A stretch of DNA of 64,000 bases from Lachnospiraceae bacterium C6A11 (lineage in GTDB: Bacteria > Bacillota > Clostridia > Lachnospirales > Lachnospiraceae). The stretch covers positions 1-64,000 of the forward strand of contig JNKY01000019.1 of the NCBI GenBank assembly GCA_000702245.1, read 5' to 3'. Positions within the stretch are counted from its first letter, which is position 1. Every line of letters begins with the position of its first letter. Both the position numbers and the translations under genes were made by a program. The notes below the pieces were generated by a model. The model worked only from the letters and a program-made list of their open reading frames with translations, did not search any database and was not told where the DNA came from. Below, in pieces: positions 29,851 to 39,463 of the stretch.

Positions 29851-29899
29851 TCGGACAGAACTGAAATCGGAGATATTAACTCGGAGGTAGGACCGGAAT

Positions 29900-31681
29900 A
29901 TGATCCGAAAGATACTCGGCGTATTTAAAAATTTGAGGATGCGACAGAGAATGCTTCTTGTCTATGCGATAGGATGCTTCCTGCCGCTTATTCTCGTGAG
30001 TATATATATGTTCAACTCGGAGCGAAGGTCTCTTGCAAATATTCAGACCGAGAATGAAAACCGCAAGCTTGAAGAAAAAAAGGAAGAGATCGAGTCCACT
30101 ATGGACCACGCGATAGAACTTTCCGAAAGACTGTATTTTGAACCGCAGAGCCAGAAGATAGGAGTCACAGGTATCGGTAGTGATAGTGATATCCTTGTTG
30201 ATTACAGAGGCTTTGACGTTCTGGCGGAATATGTTGGCGGTTATTATAAGAATATTTCCAGCATATGTATATATGTAAATAAGGGTACGGTGGACAGAGT
30301 TGATAACAGGAATTTCAGACTCATAACCGATACCATCAGGGAGAAAAACTGGTACAAGAAAACCATGGCCAACGACGGTCTTCCGAGCTGGTCTTACCTG
30401 ACGGACCTCGGTACCGGAAGGAGAAGTATCAGACTTACCAAGATACTTTATACCAAGCAGAGAAATATGGCCGGAATCATCAGTATTTCCATAGATCCTT
30501 CGCTTACAAACGATCTCGTCAGCGAGCTGGACGGTTATGCGGTCATGATGCTTAACGGAGAAGAGATAGTTCATTCAAATTTTAACATCTCCGAGGATGA
30601 GGCGAAAGCTGTTTTTGAGGCGAGCGAGGATAAGAATAAGGACTTTAGCTTCAGAGGTTCAAAGTGCTTTATTTCGGGTGTAAGTATCAGTCCGAGATAT
30701 TCGCAGGATCATTATGACATTATAAATATCCGTTCCTATGATGATATAGATGATGCCGTCATGGGCAACGCGAGAAGAATGGTGCTTCCTATATTTATTG
30801 CGATCATCGTAATGGCCATAGCCATAACTCTTCTGAACAGCTGGTTCTCGAGACGTATCAGAGCTCTTGGAAGAGCCATGCACAGCGTTACCGAGAAGAA
30901 ATATGAGGAGATAAAGAGCACCGGTATCGGTGATGCGAAGGATGAGATATGGGACCTCTACAACGATATGAATAAGATGGTCACCGACATGCAGCAGCTC
31001 AGCGATGCGGCAGCGGCAGAGAGGCTTCAGAAGGAACAGCTCTACTCCAGGGAGAAGGAGGTTGAGTTCAAGATGCTCGCCACCCAGATCAACCCTCACT
31101 TTTTATATAATACACTTGAAAATATCCGTATGCTGGCAGCTATAAATAAAGAGAAGGAGATAGAGGATATCTCTGTCAGACTTACAAGGCTTCTCAGAAG
31201 CTCGCTTGAGGTCGGAAATGAACTGAAAACACTTGCCTGGGAGATGGACAAGGTTGACTGCTATCTCGGTATCCAGGATTACCGCTTCGGCGATCGTATC
31301 ACATCATCAATCAGCTTCGACAAGGAGGCGGCAGAGAAATATCTCATAATGCCTTTCGTTGTCCAGCCGTTTGTCGAAAACGCCTACGTCCACGCTATGG
31401 AAGAGATGGAGGAGGGCGGTCGTATAGACATCACTGCAGAGATAAGTGATGCAATGTATCTGGTCATCGCGGACAACGGCCACGGTATGACCGACGAGGA
31501 ACTTGAAAATATCCTGACCGACATGAATGATTTCGAAAACCTCGACCGAACCCATATTGGTGTCGTAAACGTCAACCAGCGCATCAAGCTCCGCTTCGGA
31601 GAAGAGTACGGCGTAAGGATAAGCAGCAAATACGGCGAAGGCACCAAGGTGGAGATCCGCATGCCATTAATCGAGGCATAA
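29900..31681 (+). CDS. YesM-type sensor histidine kinase
   Basis: A 593-residue membrane kinase. TM1 lies at about 19-40 and TM2 at about 295-316, enclosing an external domain of some 250 residues. A HAMP linker, a coiled coil and a His_kinase domain with INPHFLYNTLENIRML (His400) follow. The ATPase part has QPFVENAYVHA and DNGHGM. Kinases of this type sense sugars and pair with AraC-type receivers such as the YesN-like protein at 39464. It lies within the glycosidase/transporter cluster and probably controls it. Start supported by an AGGTAGG site. Confidence 0.92.
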   Translation: MIRKILGVFKNLRMRQRMLLVYAIGCFLPLILVSIYMFNSERRSLANIQTENENRKLEEKKEEIESTMDHAIELSERLYFEPQSQKIGVTGIGSDSDILVDYRGFDVLAEYVGGYYKNISSICIYVNKGTVDRVDNRNFRLITDTIREKNWYKKTMANDGLPSWSYLTDLGTGRRSIRLTKILYTKQRNMAGIISISIDPSLTNDLVSELDGYAVMMLNGEEIVHSNFNISEDEAKAVFEASEDKNKDFSFRGSKCFISGVSISPRYSQDHYDIINIRSYDDIDDAVMGNARRMVLPIFIAIIVMAIAITLLNSWFSRRIRALGRAMHSVTEKKYEEIKSTGIGDAKDEIWDLYNDMNKMVTDMQQLSDAAAAERLQKEQLYSREKEVEFKMLATQINPHFLYNTLENIRMLAAINKEKEIEDISVRLTRLLRSSLEVGNELKTLAWEMDKVDCYLGIQDYRFGDRITSSISFDKEAAEKYLIMPFVVQPFVENAYVHAMEEMEEGGRIDITAEISDAMYLVIADNGHGMTDEELENILTDMNDFENLDRTHIGVVNVNQRIKLRFGEEYGVRISSKYGEGTKVEIRMPLIEA

Positions 31682-31702
31682 TAATAGAAACACAGCGTAA
31701 AT

Positions 31703-31776
31703 AACACGTGGATAAGTGTGCTCCTGAAGGCGTATTTTGTTACAACTGAAGGGGCGCACTTATCCACGTGTTTTAA
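31703..31776 (+). terminator. Long hairpin terminator with conserved loop (copy 1)
   Basis: A stem of some 20 pairs (AACACGTGGATAAGTG with CACTTATCCACGTGTT, then GCTCC with GGGGC) closes a 26-base loop, followed by TTTT. The loop contains GTATTTTG and TACA and is nearly the same as that of the hairpin at 39382, although the stems differ. It lies 21 bases after the kinase stop. Confidence 0.85.
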
Positions 31777-31860
31777 TACTATGAAATGTTAATAAAATAT
31801 GACACTAATAATTAGAGCATTATAGATTGAAAATGTTAGGTATTTTTCCACTGTATTTGT

Positions 31861-31967
31861 TGGTAAAATTTGAACAAATGCAGGAGCATTATGTATTTTT
31901 GGAATGCTGCATGCATTGAGTAACCAAAGATGCAGTAAGCATTCTAAGAGAAAAAAGGAGGATATCT
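31861..31967 (+). promoter_or_regulatory. Promoter and leader of the surface protein gene
   Basis: TGGTAAAAT at 31861-31869 is a likely extended -10. Downstream, GAATGCT (from about 31901) and AGCATTC (to about 31943) with inner ATGCAT/ATGCA form an inverted repeat, so the mRNA would have a 5' stem-loop before AAAAAAGGAGG. Such leaders often stabilise abundant messages. Confidence 0.45.
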
Positions 31968-33866
31968 ATGAAGAAACTACTTAAGAAGTTGTCAGCTGCT
32001 TTCTTCGCAGGAATCCTTGCAGTAGCTACGATCCCTGGCGGATCAATGTGGGCTGCACAGGATGCATCGGGCCTTTCAGATGGTACAGCATATCTTAACA
32101 TCAACAATTCTGATTGGGGCGAGTTTGAAGCAACATGGACAAATGCAGAGATCACAGGCGACGGTACTTACACAGTATCTATGGAGGCAGCAGAGCCTCA
32201 GAACCTTGCTCAGTTTAATGCACTTGAGGTAGTAAACGGAGAGTCTGTTCTCGGTAACAGATCTATCATCACAGTTGATGAGATCAAAATGAACGGTGAA
32301 GCTATCGAGCTTCAGGGTTACAGCTACACATGTTCTGCAGATGGTGCAGGCGTAACCACAAGAGTTAACCTTTACAATGAGTGGAACAAGCCAACTGACG
32401 ACACAGGCGCAGTTGCAGCAGACACAAGATGTGAGCAGGACGCTACAGCAGCTACACCAATGCTTTGGAAGGCTGAGCAGCTTGAAGGCGTTAAGTCACT
32501 TGAAGTAACATTTACAGTTTCTCACTTCGGTGAGCACGAGGATGCACCTATCGTTAAGGATAAGGTTGCAGAGCCACTTCCTGAAGAAGGAACACCTACT
32601 TATATCACATTCGCTGATACCGGTTGGGCAAATCAGTGGTGGAATGATGGTAATGAGTATCCAACAGTAACCATGAACCAGGCTACAATTAAGGGCGAAG
32701 GCGAGTACACAGTATCTTGTGAGATCAAGGCTACTGAGGATGCACCTGCAAAGGGACTTGCATTCTTCGATATCGAGATCAAAGACGGTGAGAAGTATTT
32801 CCCTTATGGTTTCATGAATGTTAAGTCTGTAAAGATCAACGGTGAAGAAATTGCTCTTACAGGAAGAACATATACATCATCAGATGACGGAATCAACACA
32901 AGAACAAACCTTTACAATGAATGGGTTAATGTTGAGGATAAGACATTCGGCGGAAGAACAGCTGATGGTACTGCTGGTGTAACACCTACACCTGTTGATG
33001 TTTCAGCTTTCGCAGATAAGGACATCACATCAATCGAAGTAACATATGAGCTTATAGCAGAAGGAATTCCTTTCGGTTCATACCTTGAGACAGTTGAGGA
33101 AGAAGTTGATACAACAGGTCCTTGGACAGCATTCCTTATGTTTGCAGATGGTCTTGATAATTCATGGCAGAATTACAACATGGGCGTTGGTAACGAAGTA
33201 CAGGTTACCGGTGATGGCGTTTATGAAGTATCTCTTACAGCTGAACAGGTTGGAGCTACAACAAAGGCTGATCCTCAGGATGGAGCACTTGTATTCCTCG
33301 TTGATATCGATGGAATGGGCAAGGCAATGAAGTCTGTTGGTACTCTTAGAGAGAACGACAAGGAAGAGCTTAAGGATACAGATGCCAAGGTTAAGGTTGC
33401 AATCTTTGTTGACGGACAGAGAATCACAAGCAACAGCGACAACCTCGTTCTTGGTGATATCGAAGGAAACGGAAGATTCCGTATAGATATCTCTAACGCA
33501 TATGATGGATCAGGCACAGGAATCTCTGAGAATCCTGCATGTGATACAGCAGCTCTTACACCTGAGAAGGAAGTTAAGGTTGTATTCTCTATCACAGGAA
33601 CAGGTGTTGGTACAGCAGGCGACACAGATCTTGAAGCTTACCTCCAGGCAAATGGTTATGCTGAGGGCGCTACAGAGGCTACAACAGAGGCCATCACAGA
33701 GGCAAAGGACGATCAGACAACTGCAGCACCAGCAGCAGATGATAAGAAGGACGACAAGAAGGAAGGCCTCAGCGGCGGCGTTATCGCAGCAATCATCGGT
33801 GGTGTAGTAGTACTTCTCGGAGCTATCTGCGGCATCGTTATGAGCAAGAAAAAGAAGAACGAGTAA
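31968..33866 (+). CDS. Membrane-anchored multi-module surface protein, candidate glycan-binding protein
   Basis: A 632-residue exported protein. The signal peptide ends at SMWAAQD. Three beta-rich modules follow, at about 38-190, 205-375 and 385-560. Modules 1 and 2 carry the pattern YT.S.DDG..TR.NLYNEW, which also ends the GH5 enzyme at 22006; module 3 is more distant. Next comes a Thr/Glu/Asp/Lys linker, a hydrophobic segment (GGVIAAIIGGVVVLLGAICG) and a KKKKNE tail. There is no LPxTG sorting motif, so it is held by a transmembrane helix. No catalytic motif is seen. Shared modules with a cellulase-type enzyme and neighbouring transporter genes suggest it holds polysaccharide at the cell surface. 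The codon use looks like that of a highly expressed gene. Confidence 0.75.
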   Translation: MKKLLKKLSAAFFAGILAVATIPGGSMWAAQDASGLSDGTAYLNINNSDWGEFEATWTNAEITGDGTYTVSMEAAEPQNLAQFNALEVVNGESVLGNRSIITVDEIKMNGEAIELQGYSYTCSADGAGVTTRVNLYNEWNKPTDDTGAVAADTRCEQDATAATPMLWKAEQLEGVKSLEVTFTVSHFGEHEDAPIVKDKVAEPLPEEGTPTYITFADTGWANQWWNDGNEYPTVTMNQATIKGEGEYTVSCEIKATEDAPAKGLAFFDIEIKDGEKYFPYGFMNVKSVKINGEEIALTGRTYTSSDDGINTRTNLYNEWVNVEDKTFGGRTADGTAGVTPTPVDVSAFADKDITSIEVTYELIAEGIPFGSYLETVEEEVDTTGPWTAFLMFADGLDNSWQNYNMGVGNEVQVTGDGVYEVSLTAEQVGATTKADPQDGALVFLVDIDGMGKAMKSVGTLRENDKEELKDTDAKVKVAIFVDGQRITSNSDNLVLGDIEGNGRFRIDISNAYDGSGTGISENPACDTAALTPEKEVKVVFSITGTGVGTAGDTDLEAYLQANGYAEGATEATTEAITEAKDDQTTAAPAADDKKDDKKEGLSGGVIAAIIGGVVVLLGAICGIVMSKKKKNE

Positions 33867-33905
33867 TTCGTGAGAATACAGTAAAAAAGAGAGAATCATA
33901 AAACT

Positions 33906-33941
33906 GGGACAGTGCATATTTTTTGTGCACTGTCCCTTTCT
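33906..33941 (+). terminator. Terminator after the surface protein gene
   Basis: GGGACAGTGCA and TGCACTGTCCC pair perfectly around a 9-base loop and are followed by TTTCTTT. This ends the surface protein message 39 bases after its stop. Confidence 0.9.
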
Positions 33942-34126
33942 TTATGCATGGAAAATAAGCCAAATAATTAGGCACAGTCTATTTTTAAAGGTATTTTATT
34001 ACTGTTTATTGAGGTATTAAAAAACAGGTTATGAATATATACTGTAGATAATGAAGGAATAGTCCGGAAACCTGGACAGATCGGATGATTCCACTGGGAT
34101 ATAAATGTGCGGTAAGGAGGGATATA

Positions 34127-35707
34127 ATGTCCGAAAAGGAAAATGAATTGTACGGCGGAGGAAGAACTGCAGTAGAAGAAAAAATGGCTGCAGAACAGGC
34201 CGGCAAAAAAGCCAGCGAATCTTACAGCGTAGATATGTCTAGAGAGAAAGAACTCGAAAGACAGGTGCTGAAGATCGACACAAAAAAGAAAAAGGTGAGG
34301 GAACCGGCATGGATGGTATTTGGAGCCCAGAGAATAGTAGCATTCCTGATGTTCTTCATGGTATTTCTGCCAAGTATGAACCCGGCAAAGCTGACAGCTC
34401 TCATAAGTAACAACCTGTCACTTTTCACCTCGGCAATATCATACGGAAGCCTGACTGAGAATGTAGGACGTGGCTTCAGAATGGGATGGGTTGAGGAAGG
34501 AACCTTCAACATCCTCTTCATAGGTTCTATCTTAGCTCTCGTAGGTGTTCTCGTAATAGCAGCAGGTGCGTGCCTGTCACTTGGAAATACAAAATGTAAG
34601 AGACTTTCATTTATCGTTTCCATCGCAGGTGTTGTACTTCTTACAGTAGGACTTGTTGTTATCTATATGGCTTACCAGCAGTTCAAAGATGCAAAGAAGC
34701 AGGATAAGGTTCAGGCATCCTTCGCAAATGGCATCATAATATACGGAATACTCGGAGCCATAATACTCATACTTACAATTGTAGAGTTTTTCCTCGTACC
34801 GAAAGCAGAAAAAGGCTCAAAGTTCGCGATGGAAACAAAGTTCAAACTCTTCCTTATGTTTATACCATTTGCAATGCTTGCATTTATATTCTGCTACCTG
34901 CCACTTTGGGGATGGAGATATGCATTCTTCGATTACAAGGCCGGCGGCGAGCTTTCAAGCAAGACCTTCGTAGGTTTCAAGTGGTTTAAGTATCTCTTCG
35001 AGAATGAAGCAACCAAGAGAGATATAGTAAGAGTTCTTAAAAATACACTCGCGATGAGCGGACTCGGAATACTCACAAGCTGGATTCCACTGGCATTTGC
35101 GGTATTCCTCACAGAAATCAAGAGCAGACCGTTCAAGCGAATAGTACAGACATTTACAACAATTCCAAACTTCATAAGCTGGATCCTTGTTTATACAGTT
35201 GCACTTGCAATCTTCTCAACAGACGGCTTCTTCAATATGATCTTCGGAACATCAGGCAACCACCTTATGGGTGATTCAAATACCTGGCTGAAGATGCTCA
35301 TCTGGGGAATCTGGAAAGGTGTCGGCTGGAGTGCAATCATCTACATCGCCGGTATCGCCGGTATCGATAAACAGCTTTACGAAGCGGCAAGAGTTGATGG
35401 TGCCGGAAGATGGCACAGAATATGGCATGTAACCCTTCCGGGTCTTATGCCGACATACATGGTTATGCTCCTTCTTTCAGTTGCCGGAATGCTCAGCAAC
35501 GGACTGGATCAGTACCTCGTATTCTCAAACGCTTCAAATATGGAGCACATGGAAGTCCTCGACCTTTATGTATATCATTTAGGTTTCGGAGGCGGAAGTA
35601 TACCGCTGTCGACGGTTATAGGTATGGCGAAATCACTTGTCAGTGTATTCCTGCTCTTCCTGGCCAACGGTGTATCTAAGGTCGTTAGACACGAAAGTAT
35701 CGTATAA
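34127..35707 (+). CDS. LplB-type sugar ABC permease with extra N-terminal membrane domain
   Basis: The C-terminal 290 residues (from about 236) are a standard polysaccharide ABC permease with the EAA loop EAARVDGAGRWHRIWHVTLP. The first 235 residues are not part of that family: a charged cytosolic start (1-65) and four predicted membrane segments at about 66-84, 126-150, 158-181 and 201-224. Usual LplB proteins have 300-320 residues, so this is a fusion of 526. The ATG at 34127 with AAGGAGG seven bases before is preferred over one at 34085 with no site. It forms an operon with the second permease and the binding protein. The ATPase is not encoded here and is probably shared. Confidence 0.88.
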   Translation: MSEKENELYGGGRTAVEEKMAAEQAGKKASESYSVDMSREKELERQVLKIDTKKKKVREPAWMVFGAQRIVAFLMFFMVFLPSMNPAKLTALISNNLSLFTSAISYGSLTENVGRGFRMGWVEEGTFNILFIGSILALVGVLVIAAGACLSLGNTKCKRLSFIVSIAGVVLLTVGLVVIYMAYQQFKDAKKQDKVQASFANGIIIYGILGAIILILTIVEFFLVPKAEKGSKFAMETKFKLFLMFIPFAMLAFIFCYLPLWGWRYAFFDYKAGGELSSKTFVGFKWFKYLFENEATKRDIVRVLKNTLAMSGLGILTSWIPLAFAVFLTEIKSRPFKRIVQTFTTIPNFISWILVYTVALAIFSTDGFFNMIFGTSGNHLMGDSNTWLKMLIWGIWKGVGWSAIIYIAGIAGIDKQLYEAARVDGAGRWHRIWHVTLPGLMPTYMVMLLLSVAGMLSNGLDQYLVFSNASNMEHMEVLDLYVYHLGFGGGSIPLSTVIGMAKSLVSVFLLFLANGVSKVVRHESIV

Positions 35708-35720
35708 GGAGGTGTGTTAA

Positions 35721-36719
35721 GTGGAAGTCGGAGAGAAAAACTTAAGCAAAAGAGACAGAAAAAGAATAGTCCTTGCCACAACACCTGATGGAAAGACGAT
35801 CAAGATCAATTCAAAGAGTGCAAGACACAAATACAGCGGCAAAGATATAGTATTTTACATATTTGATTATTCATTTTTCATAATTTTTACAATATCGTGT
35901 ATTTTCCCATTTTACTATCTTTTCATCAACACGATTTCTGATGCAAAGCTGGTAAGCAGCGGTTCGATCAACTTCATACCGCGCGGAATAAATATACAGA
36001 ACTACCTGGCACTTAGAAATGCAACAGACCTTGGAAATGCAGTCCTGGTATCTGTTACAAGAACCATATTCGGAACAGCCATAATGGTAATTGCATCAGC
36101 CTTCGTAGGTTACCTCGTAACCAAGAAGGAGATGTGGGGAAGAAAATTCTTCTACAGATTCCTTGTTATAACAATGTATTTCAATGCTGGTCTCATCCCA
36201 TGGTACTTAAATATGCAGATGCTCGGACTTACAAACAGCTTCGCAGCATACATCATACCGGGAATAGTTGCACCATATAACATAATACTTGTTAAGACAT
36301 ACATAGAGTCAATACCGGCCGAGCTGGAGGAGAGTGCTTTTATCGATGGTGCTTCCTTCATGCAGGTATTCAGGAAGATAGTATGGCCGCTTTCAAAGCC
36401 TATACTTGCGACCATCGCGATATTTGGTGCGGTAGGAAACTGGAACAGCTTCCAGGATTCCCTGATCCTTATGTCAGATTCACCTAACCTTTACACACTG
36501 CAGCACAGACTGTATATCTACCTCACCACAAGTAACAACCTCGGTGCGGTAATGAACAAGGGCGGATCAGGCAGCAATGCAGCTCTTGATTATGCAAATA
36601 ACGGTATGCTTATAAAGTATACAGTTTCGATGGTTTCGGTAATACCTATTCTTCTCGTATATCCTTTCATGCAGAGGTATTTCGAGGAAGGTATCATGCT
36701 CGGAGCTGTCAAGGGTTAA
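35721..36719 (+). CDS. YtcP-type sugar ABC permease
   Basis: A 332-residue CarB/YtcP-family permease, the partner of the preceding gene. After a 45-residue basic cytosolic start it has the usual six membrane segments and the EAA loop ELEESAFIDGASFMQVFRKI, ending in YFEEGIMLGAVKG as is typical. The start is GTG at 35721, preceded by AAGGAGGTG, 13 bases after the first permease. The pair should import oligosaccharides released outside by the GH5 enzyme. Confidence 0.93.
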   Translation: MEVGEKNLSKRDRKRIVLATTPDGKTIKINSKSARHKYSGKDIVFYIFDYSFFIIFTISCIFPFYYLFINTISDAKLVSSGSINFIPRGINIQNYLALRNATDLGNAVLVSVTRTIFGTAIMVIASAFVGYLVTKKEMWGRKFFYRFLVITMYFNAGLIPWYLNMQMLGLTNSFAAYIIPGIVAPYNIILVKTYIESIPAELEESAFIDGASFMQVFRKIVWPLSKPILATIAIFGAVGNWNSFQDSLILMSDSPNLYTLQHRLYIYLTTSNNLGAVMNKGGSGSNAALDYANNGMLIKYTVSMVSVIPILLVYPFMQRYFEEGIMLGAVKG

Positions 36720-36767
36720 AGCTTGTATGATATTTTGATATATTAATGTTTAAAACGGAGGGATAAC

Positions 36768-38516
36768 ATGAAGTTAAAAAAGCTTTTTTCAAAGAAAACG
36801 CTTAGAAAAACTGCTGCAGTCGGACTTGCTGCCATGACTATGCTGGGATCATTCTCAGGCTGCGGCAAGAAGAATGACGGAGACAGCACAGAGGGCGGCG
36901 GAAGCACCGGAGGAAACGATTCGTCAAGACCTGCAGTTACACTTACTGTATTTTCGGAGAGAGCAAACTATTCCGGAATGCAGGAAGGCTGGATGGCTAA
37001 GATTCTTAAGGATAAGTTCAATGTTGAGCTTAACATCGTTCCAAACGGCGAGGGAGTATTTGATACCAGAATGGAATCAGGAAACCTCGGTGACATAGTA
37101 GTATTCGGTTCAGAGAATGACTATATGCAGGCACGTGATTCGGGACTCCTCTTCGACTGGGAAGAGGATAACATCCTTCAGGATTACGGTTCATACATCG
37201 TAGAGCATATGCCTTACGCTCTTGAGAAGAACAGAAACATGAGCGATGACGGCAAGATTTACGGACTTGGTTACGAGGTTGCTACAAACAGTAATGACCT
37301 TCAGAGCTTCTTCTATACCTGGGATATCAGATGGGATCTCTATGCAGAGCTTGGATATCCTGAGGTAAATACAATGGATGACCTCGTAGAAGTATTTAAG
37401 CAGATGAAAGAGATCTGCCCAACAGATGAGAACGGTAAGGAAACTTACGCAGCTTCACTCTGGCCTGACTGGGACGGCGACATGGTTATGTATGTTAAGT
37501 CTACAGCAACAGCTTACTACGGATATGATGAGTTTGGTATCGGTCTCTACGATCCTTCAACAGGTGAGTTCCACGGTGCCCTCGATGAAGGTTCTCCATA
37601 CCTTGAAATGCTTGAGTTCTATCACAAGCTTTATATGAACGATCTTCTTGATCCGGATTCAATGACAACAACTTACGATACAATGATCCAGAAGGTTAAG
37701 AGTAGTGGTACATTCTTCTCAATCTTCAACTATGCAGGATGTCTTGCTTACAATACACCTGATCACATGGCTGACGGAAAGATGATGAGAAGCCTTACAC
37801 CTAAGAATGCTTCACCTATCGTTTACGGTCTGAGCGTACTCGGAAGCAACAACTACTGGGCAATCGGCGCAAATGCAGAGTATCCTGAGGTTTGTATGGA
37901 AGTTATCAATTACTTCTGCACACCTGAAGGACGTATGACGATGGAGTATGGTCCTAAGGGCGTTACCTGGGATTATGATGAGGATGGAAATACTTACTTC
38001 ACAGAGCTTGGTAAGAAGACAAACTCTGATGGATCTACAGTACTTGAAGGCAATGGTTTCTCAGGAACCTTCAAAGATGGACAGTGCCAGATCAATATGA
38101 TCACATGGTCACTTGATGCTTCAAACCCTGATTCAAACGGCGAGACTTACAATGATGAGAACTGGAAGTCAAACCAGACAGATGCTCTCTGTGATGTTGA
38201 TCAGGATTGGAGAGATCATACAGGATGTACAACAACTAACGAATATATGCTCAGCGGAAACTATGTAGTATCACCTGGTTCTGACTACGTTATGCCTGCA
38301 AAGTCTGATGAGCTTAAGACAACCTGGGCACAGGTTACAAAATGTATCCGTGAAAATTCATGGAAGGCTATTTACGCAGAGTCTGATGCAGAGTATACTA
38401 AGATTGTCAACGGTATGAAGGCACAGGCTAAGGGTTATGGCTATCAGGAGTGCTGGGACTGGACAAATGAACAGGCAAAAGCACGTAAGGCTGCAGAGGA
38501 TGCAGCATCTAACTAA
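36768..38516 (+). CDS. LipO-type oligosaccharide-binding lipoprotein
   Basis: A 582-residue extracellular binding protein. A basic N-terminus, hydrophobic segment and the lipobox SFSGC (Cys32) are followed by a Gly/Ser/Asp linker. The mature protein has LTVFSERANYSGMQEGWMAK and many aromatic residues, as in LipO-type proteins for complex oligosaccharides. It follows the two permeases with a GGAGGG site and completes the importer apart from the ATPase. Codon use suggests strong expression. Xyloglucan oligosaccharides are the most likely ligand from context. Confidence 0.92.
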   Translation: MKLKKLFSKKTLRKTAAVGLAAMTMLGSFSGCGKKNDGDSTEGGGSTGGNDSSRPAVTLTVFSERANYSGMQEGWMAKILKDKFNVELNIVPNGEGVFDTRMESGNLGDIVVFGSENDYMQARDSGLLFDWEEDNILQDYGSYIVEHMPYALEKNRNMSDDGKIYGLGYEVATNSNDLQSFFYTWDIRWDLYAELGYPEVNTMDDLVEVFKQMKEICPTDENGKETYAASLWPDWDGDMVMYVKSTATAYYGYDEFGIGLYDPSTGEFHGALDEGSPYLEMLEFYHKLYMNDLLDPDSMTTTYDTMIQKVKSSGTFFSIFNYAGCLAYNTPDHMADGKMMRSLTPKNASPIVYGLSVLGSNNYWAIGANAEYPEVCMEVINYFCTPEGRMTMEYGPKGVTWDYDEDGNTYFTELGKKTNSDGSTVLEGNGFSGTFKDGQCQINMITWSLDASNPDSNGETYNDENWKSNQTDALCDVDQDWRDHTGCTTTNEYMLSGNYVVSPGSDYVMPAKSDELKTTWAQVTKCIRENSWKAIYAESDAEYTKIVNGMKAQAKGYGYQECWDWTNEQAKARKAAEDAASN

Positions 38517-38548
38517 GGTTTTAAAGTTCACGTATTATGTGTGTTCAT

Positions 38549-38578
38549 CGATCGGCCCGGTACCTTCCGGGTCGATCG
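38549..38578 (+). terminator. Hairpin between binding protein and DUF624 genes
   Basis: CGATCGGCCCGG pairs with CCGGGTCGATCG (one mismatch) around a 6-base loop. No T tract follows, so it may only reduce read-through or protect the upstream message. Confidence 0.5.
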
Positions 38579-38650
38579 TATTATAAATAGACGATTGTTG
38601 GGATAGCAGTGCGATGAGACCGTGACTGATATCAGAAAAGGAGGAAGAAA

Positions 38651-39325
38651 ATGATGAGAATATTTGATATAGACGGACCTATTTACAGGATGATGCTTAC
38701 ACTCACGAATATGCTCGTGCTTTCTTTCTGCTGGATCATCGGAACTGTTATAGGACTTGGTTTAACGGTCGGCGTTTCAACTGTGGCAGCCTTCGATGTC
38801 GGGCTGAAGATGGTCGAGAATAAAGAGGGTTATGTTGCAAGACAGTTTATTAAAGCGTATAAGAAGAATCTAAAGCAGGGTATTCCTCTCGGACTGATGG
38901 CAGCAGTTGCCTTCTACACGGTATACCTTGATTTCGAGCTTTTCCATAAGATTGAGAATGCATCGATATTCCTTCTTATCTGGGGATTCCTCTCAGGAGC
39001 TATTTTCTTCTGTGCTTTCGTATATGCTTTCGCACTTTCTGCAAGATACGTGAATACACTAAAGAATACGATATCGAATTCCTTCAGGATAGCGACCAGA
39101 TATGCAGGAAGAACAGTTCTCCTTGCAATCGTACTTGCAATCCTTGCATGTACATTTATCTGGAATCTGACACTTATGTTCATAGGACTGATCATCGGAC
39201 CGTCTGCTTACATACTTACCATAAGCATGTTCGCCCGCCCGATCTTCAGAAATATAGAGAAGAAAAATACAGAGGACGGCATAGAATACTATGACGATCC
39301 GAATGAAGACAAGGATACAATCTGA
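38651..39325 (+). CDS. DUF624 (YesL-type) membrane protein
   Basis: A 224-residue membrane protein of the DUF624 family, with about four to five hydrophobic segments (MLTLTNMLVLSFCWIIGTV; IPLGLMAAVAFYTVYL; LLIWGFLSGAIFFCAFVYAF; VLLAIVLAILACTFIWNLTL). Members usually sit beside LplB/YtcP/LipO and YesM/YesN genes, as here, but their job is unknown. Its acidic tail (NEDKDT) is cytosolic. Ribosome site GGAGGAAG. Confidence 0.88.
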   Translation: MMRIFDIDGPIYRMMLTLTNMLVLSFCWIIGTVIGLGLTVGVSTVAAFDVGLKMVENKEGYVARQFIKAYKKNLKQGIPLGLMAAVAFYTVYLDFELFHKIENASIFLLIWGFLSGAIFFCAFVYAFALSARYVNTLKNTISNSFRIATRYAGRTVLLAIVLAILACTFIWNLTLMFIGLIIGPSAYILTISMFARPIFRNIEKKNTEDGIEYYDDPNEDKDTI

Positions 39326-39381
39326 GAATAAATCCGCAGAATGTAGTCAGATAATTCTATAAGTAATTTAAAAACGGACAA

Positions 39382-39435
39382 AAAAAGCATGTCCCGATGG
39401 TGTATTTTGCTACAGCCGAGGGGACATGTTTTTTT
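39382..39435. terminator. Hairpin terminator with conserved loop (copy 2), between convergent genes
   Basis: CATGTCCC pairs with GGGACATG, with A-rich and T-rich outer arms, so it can end both the DUF624 message (+) and the yesN-like message (-). The 25-26-base loop has the same GTATTTTG...TACA core as the hairpin at 31703. Confidence 0.85.
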
Positions 39436-39463
39436 AATGTCGTACGTTATATGTTTCTGATAG

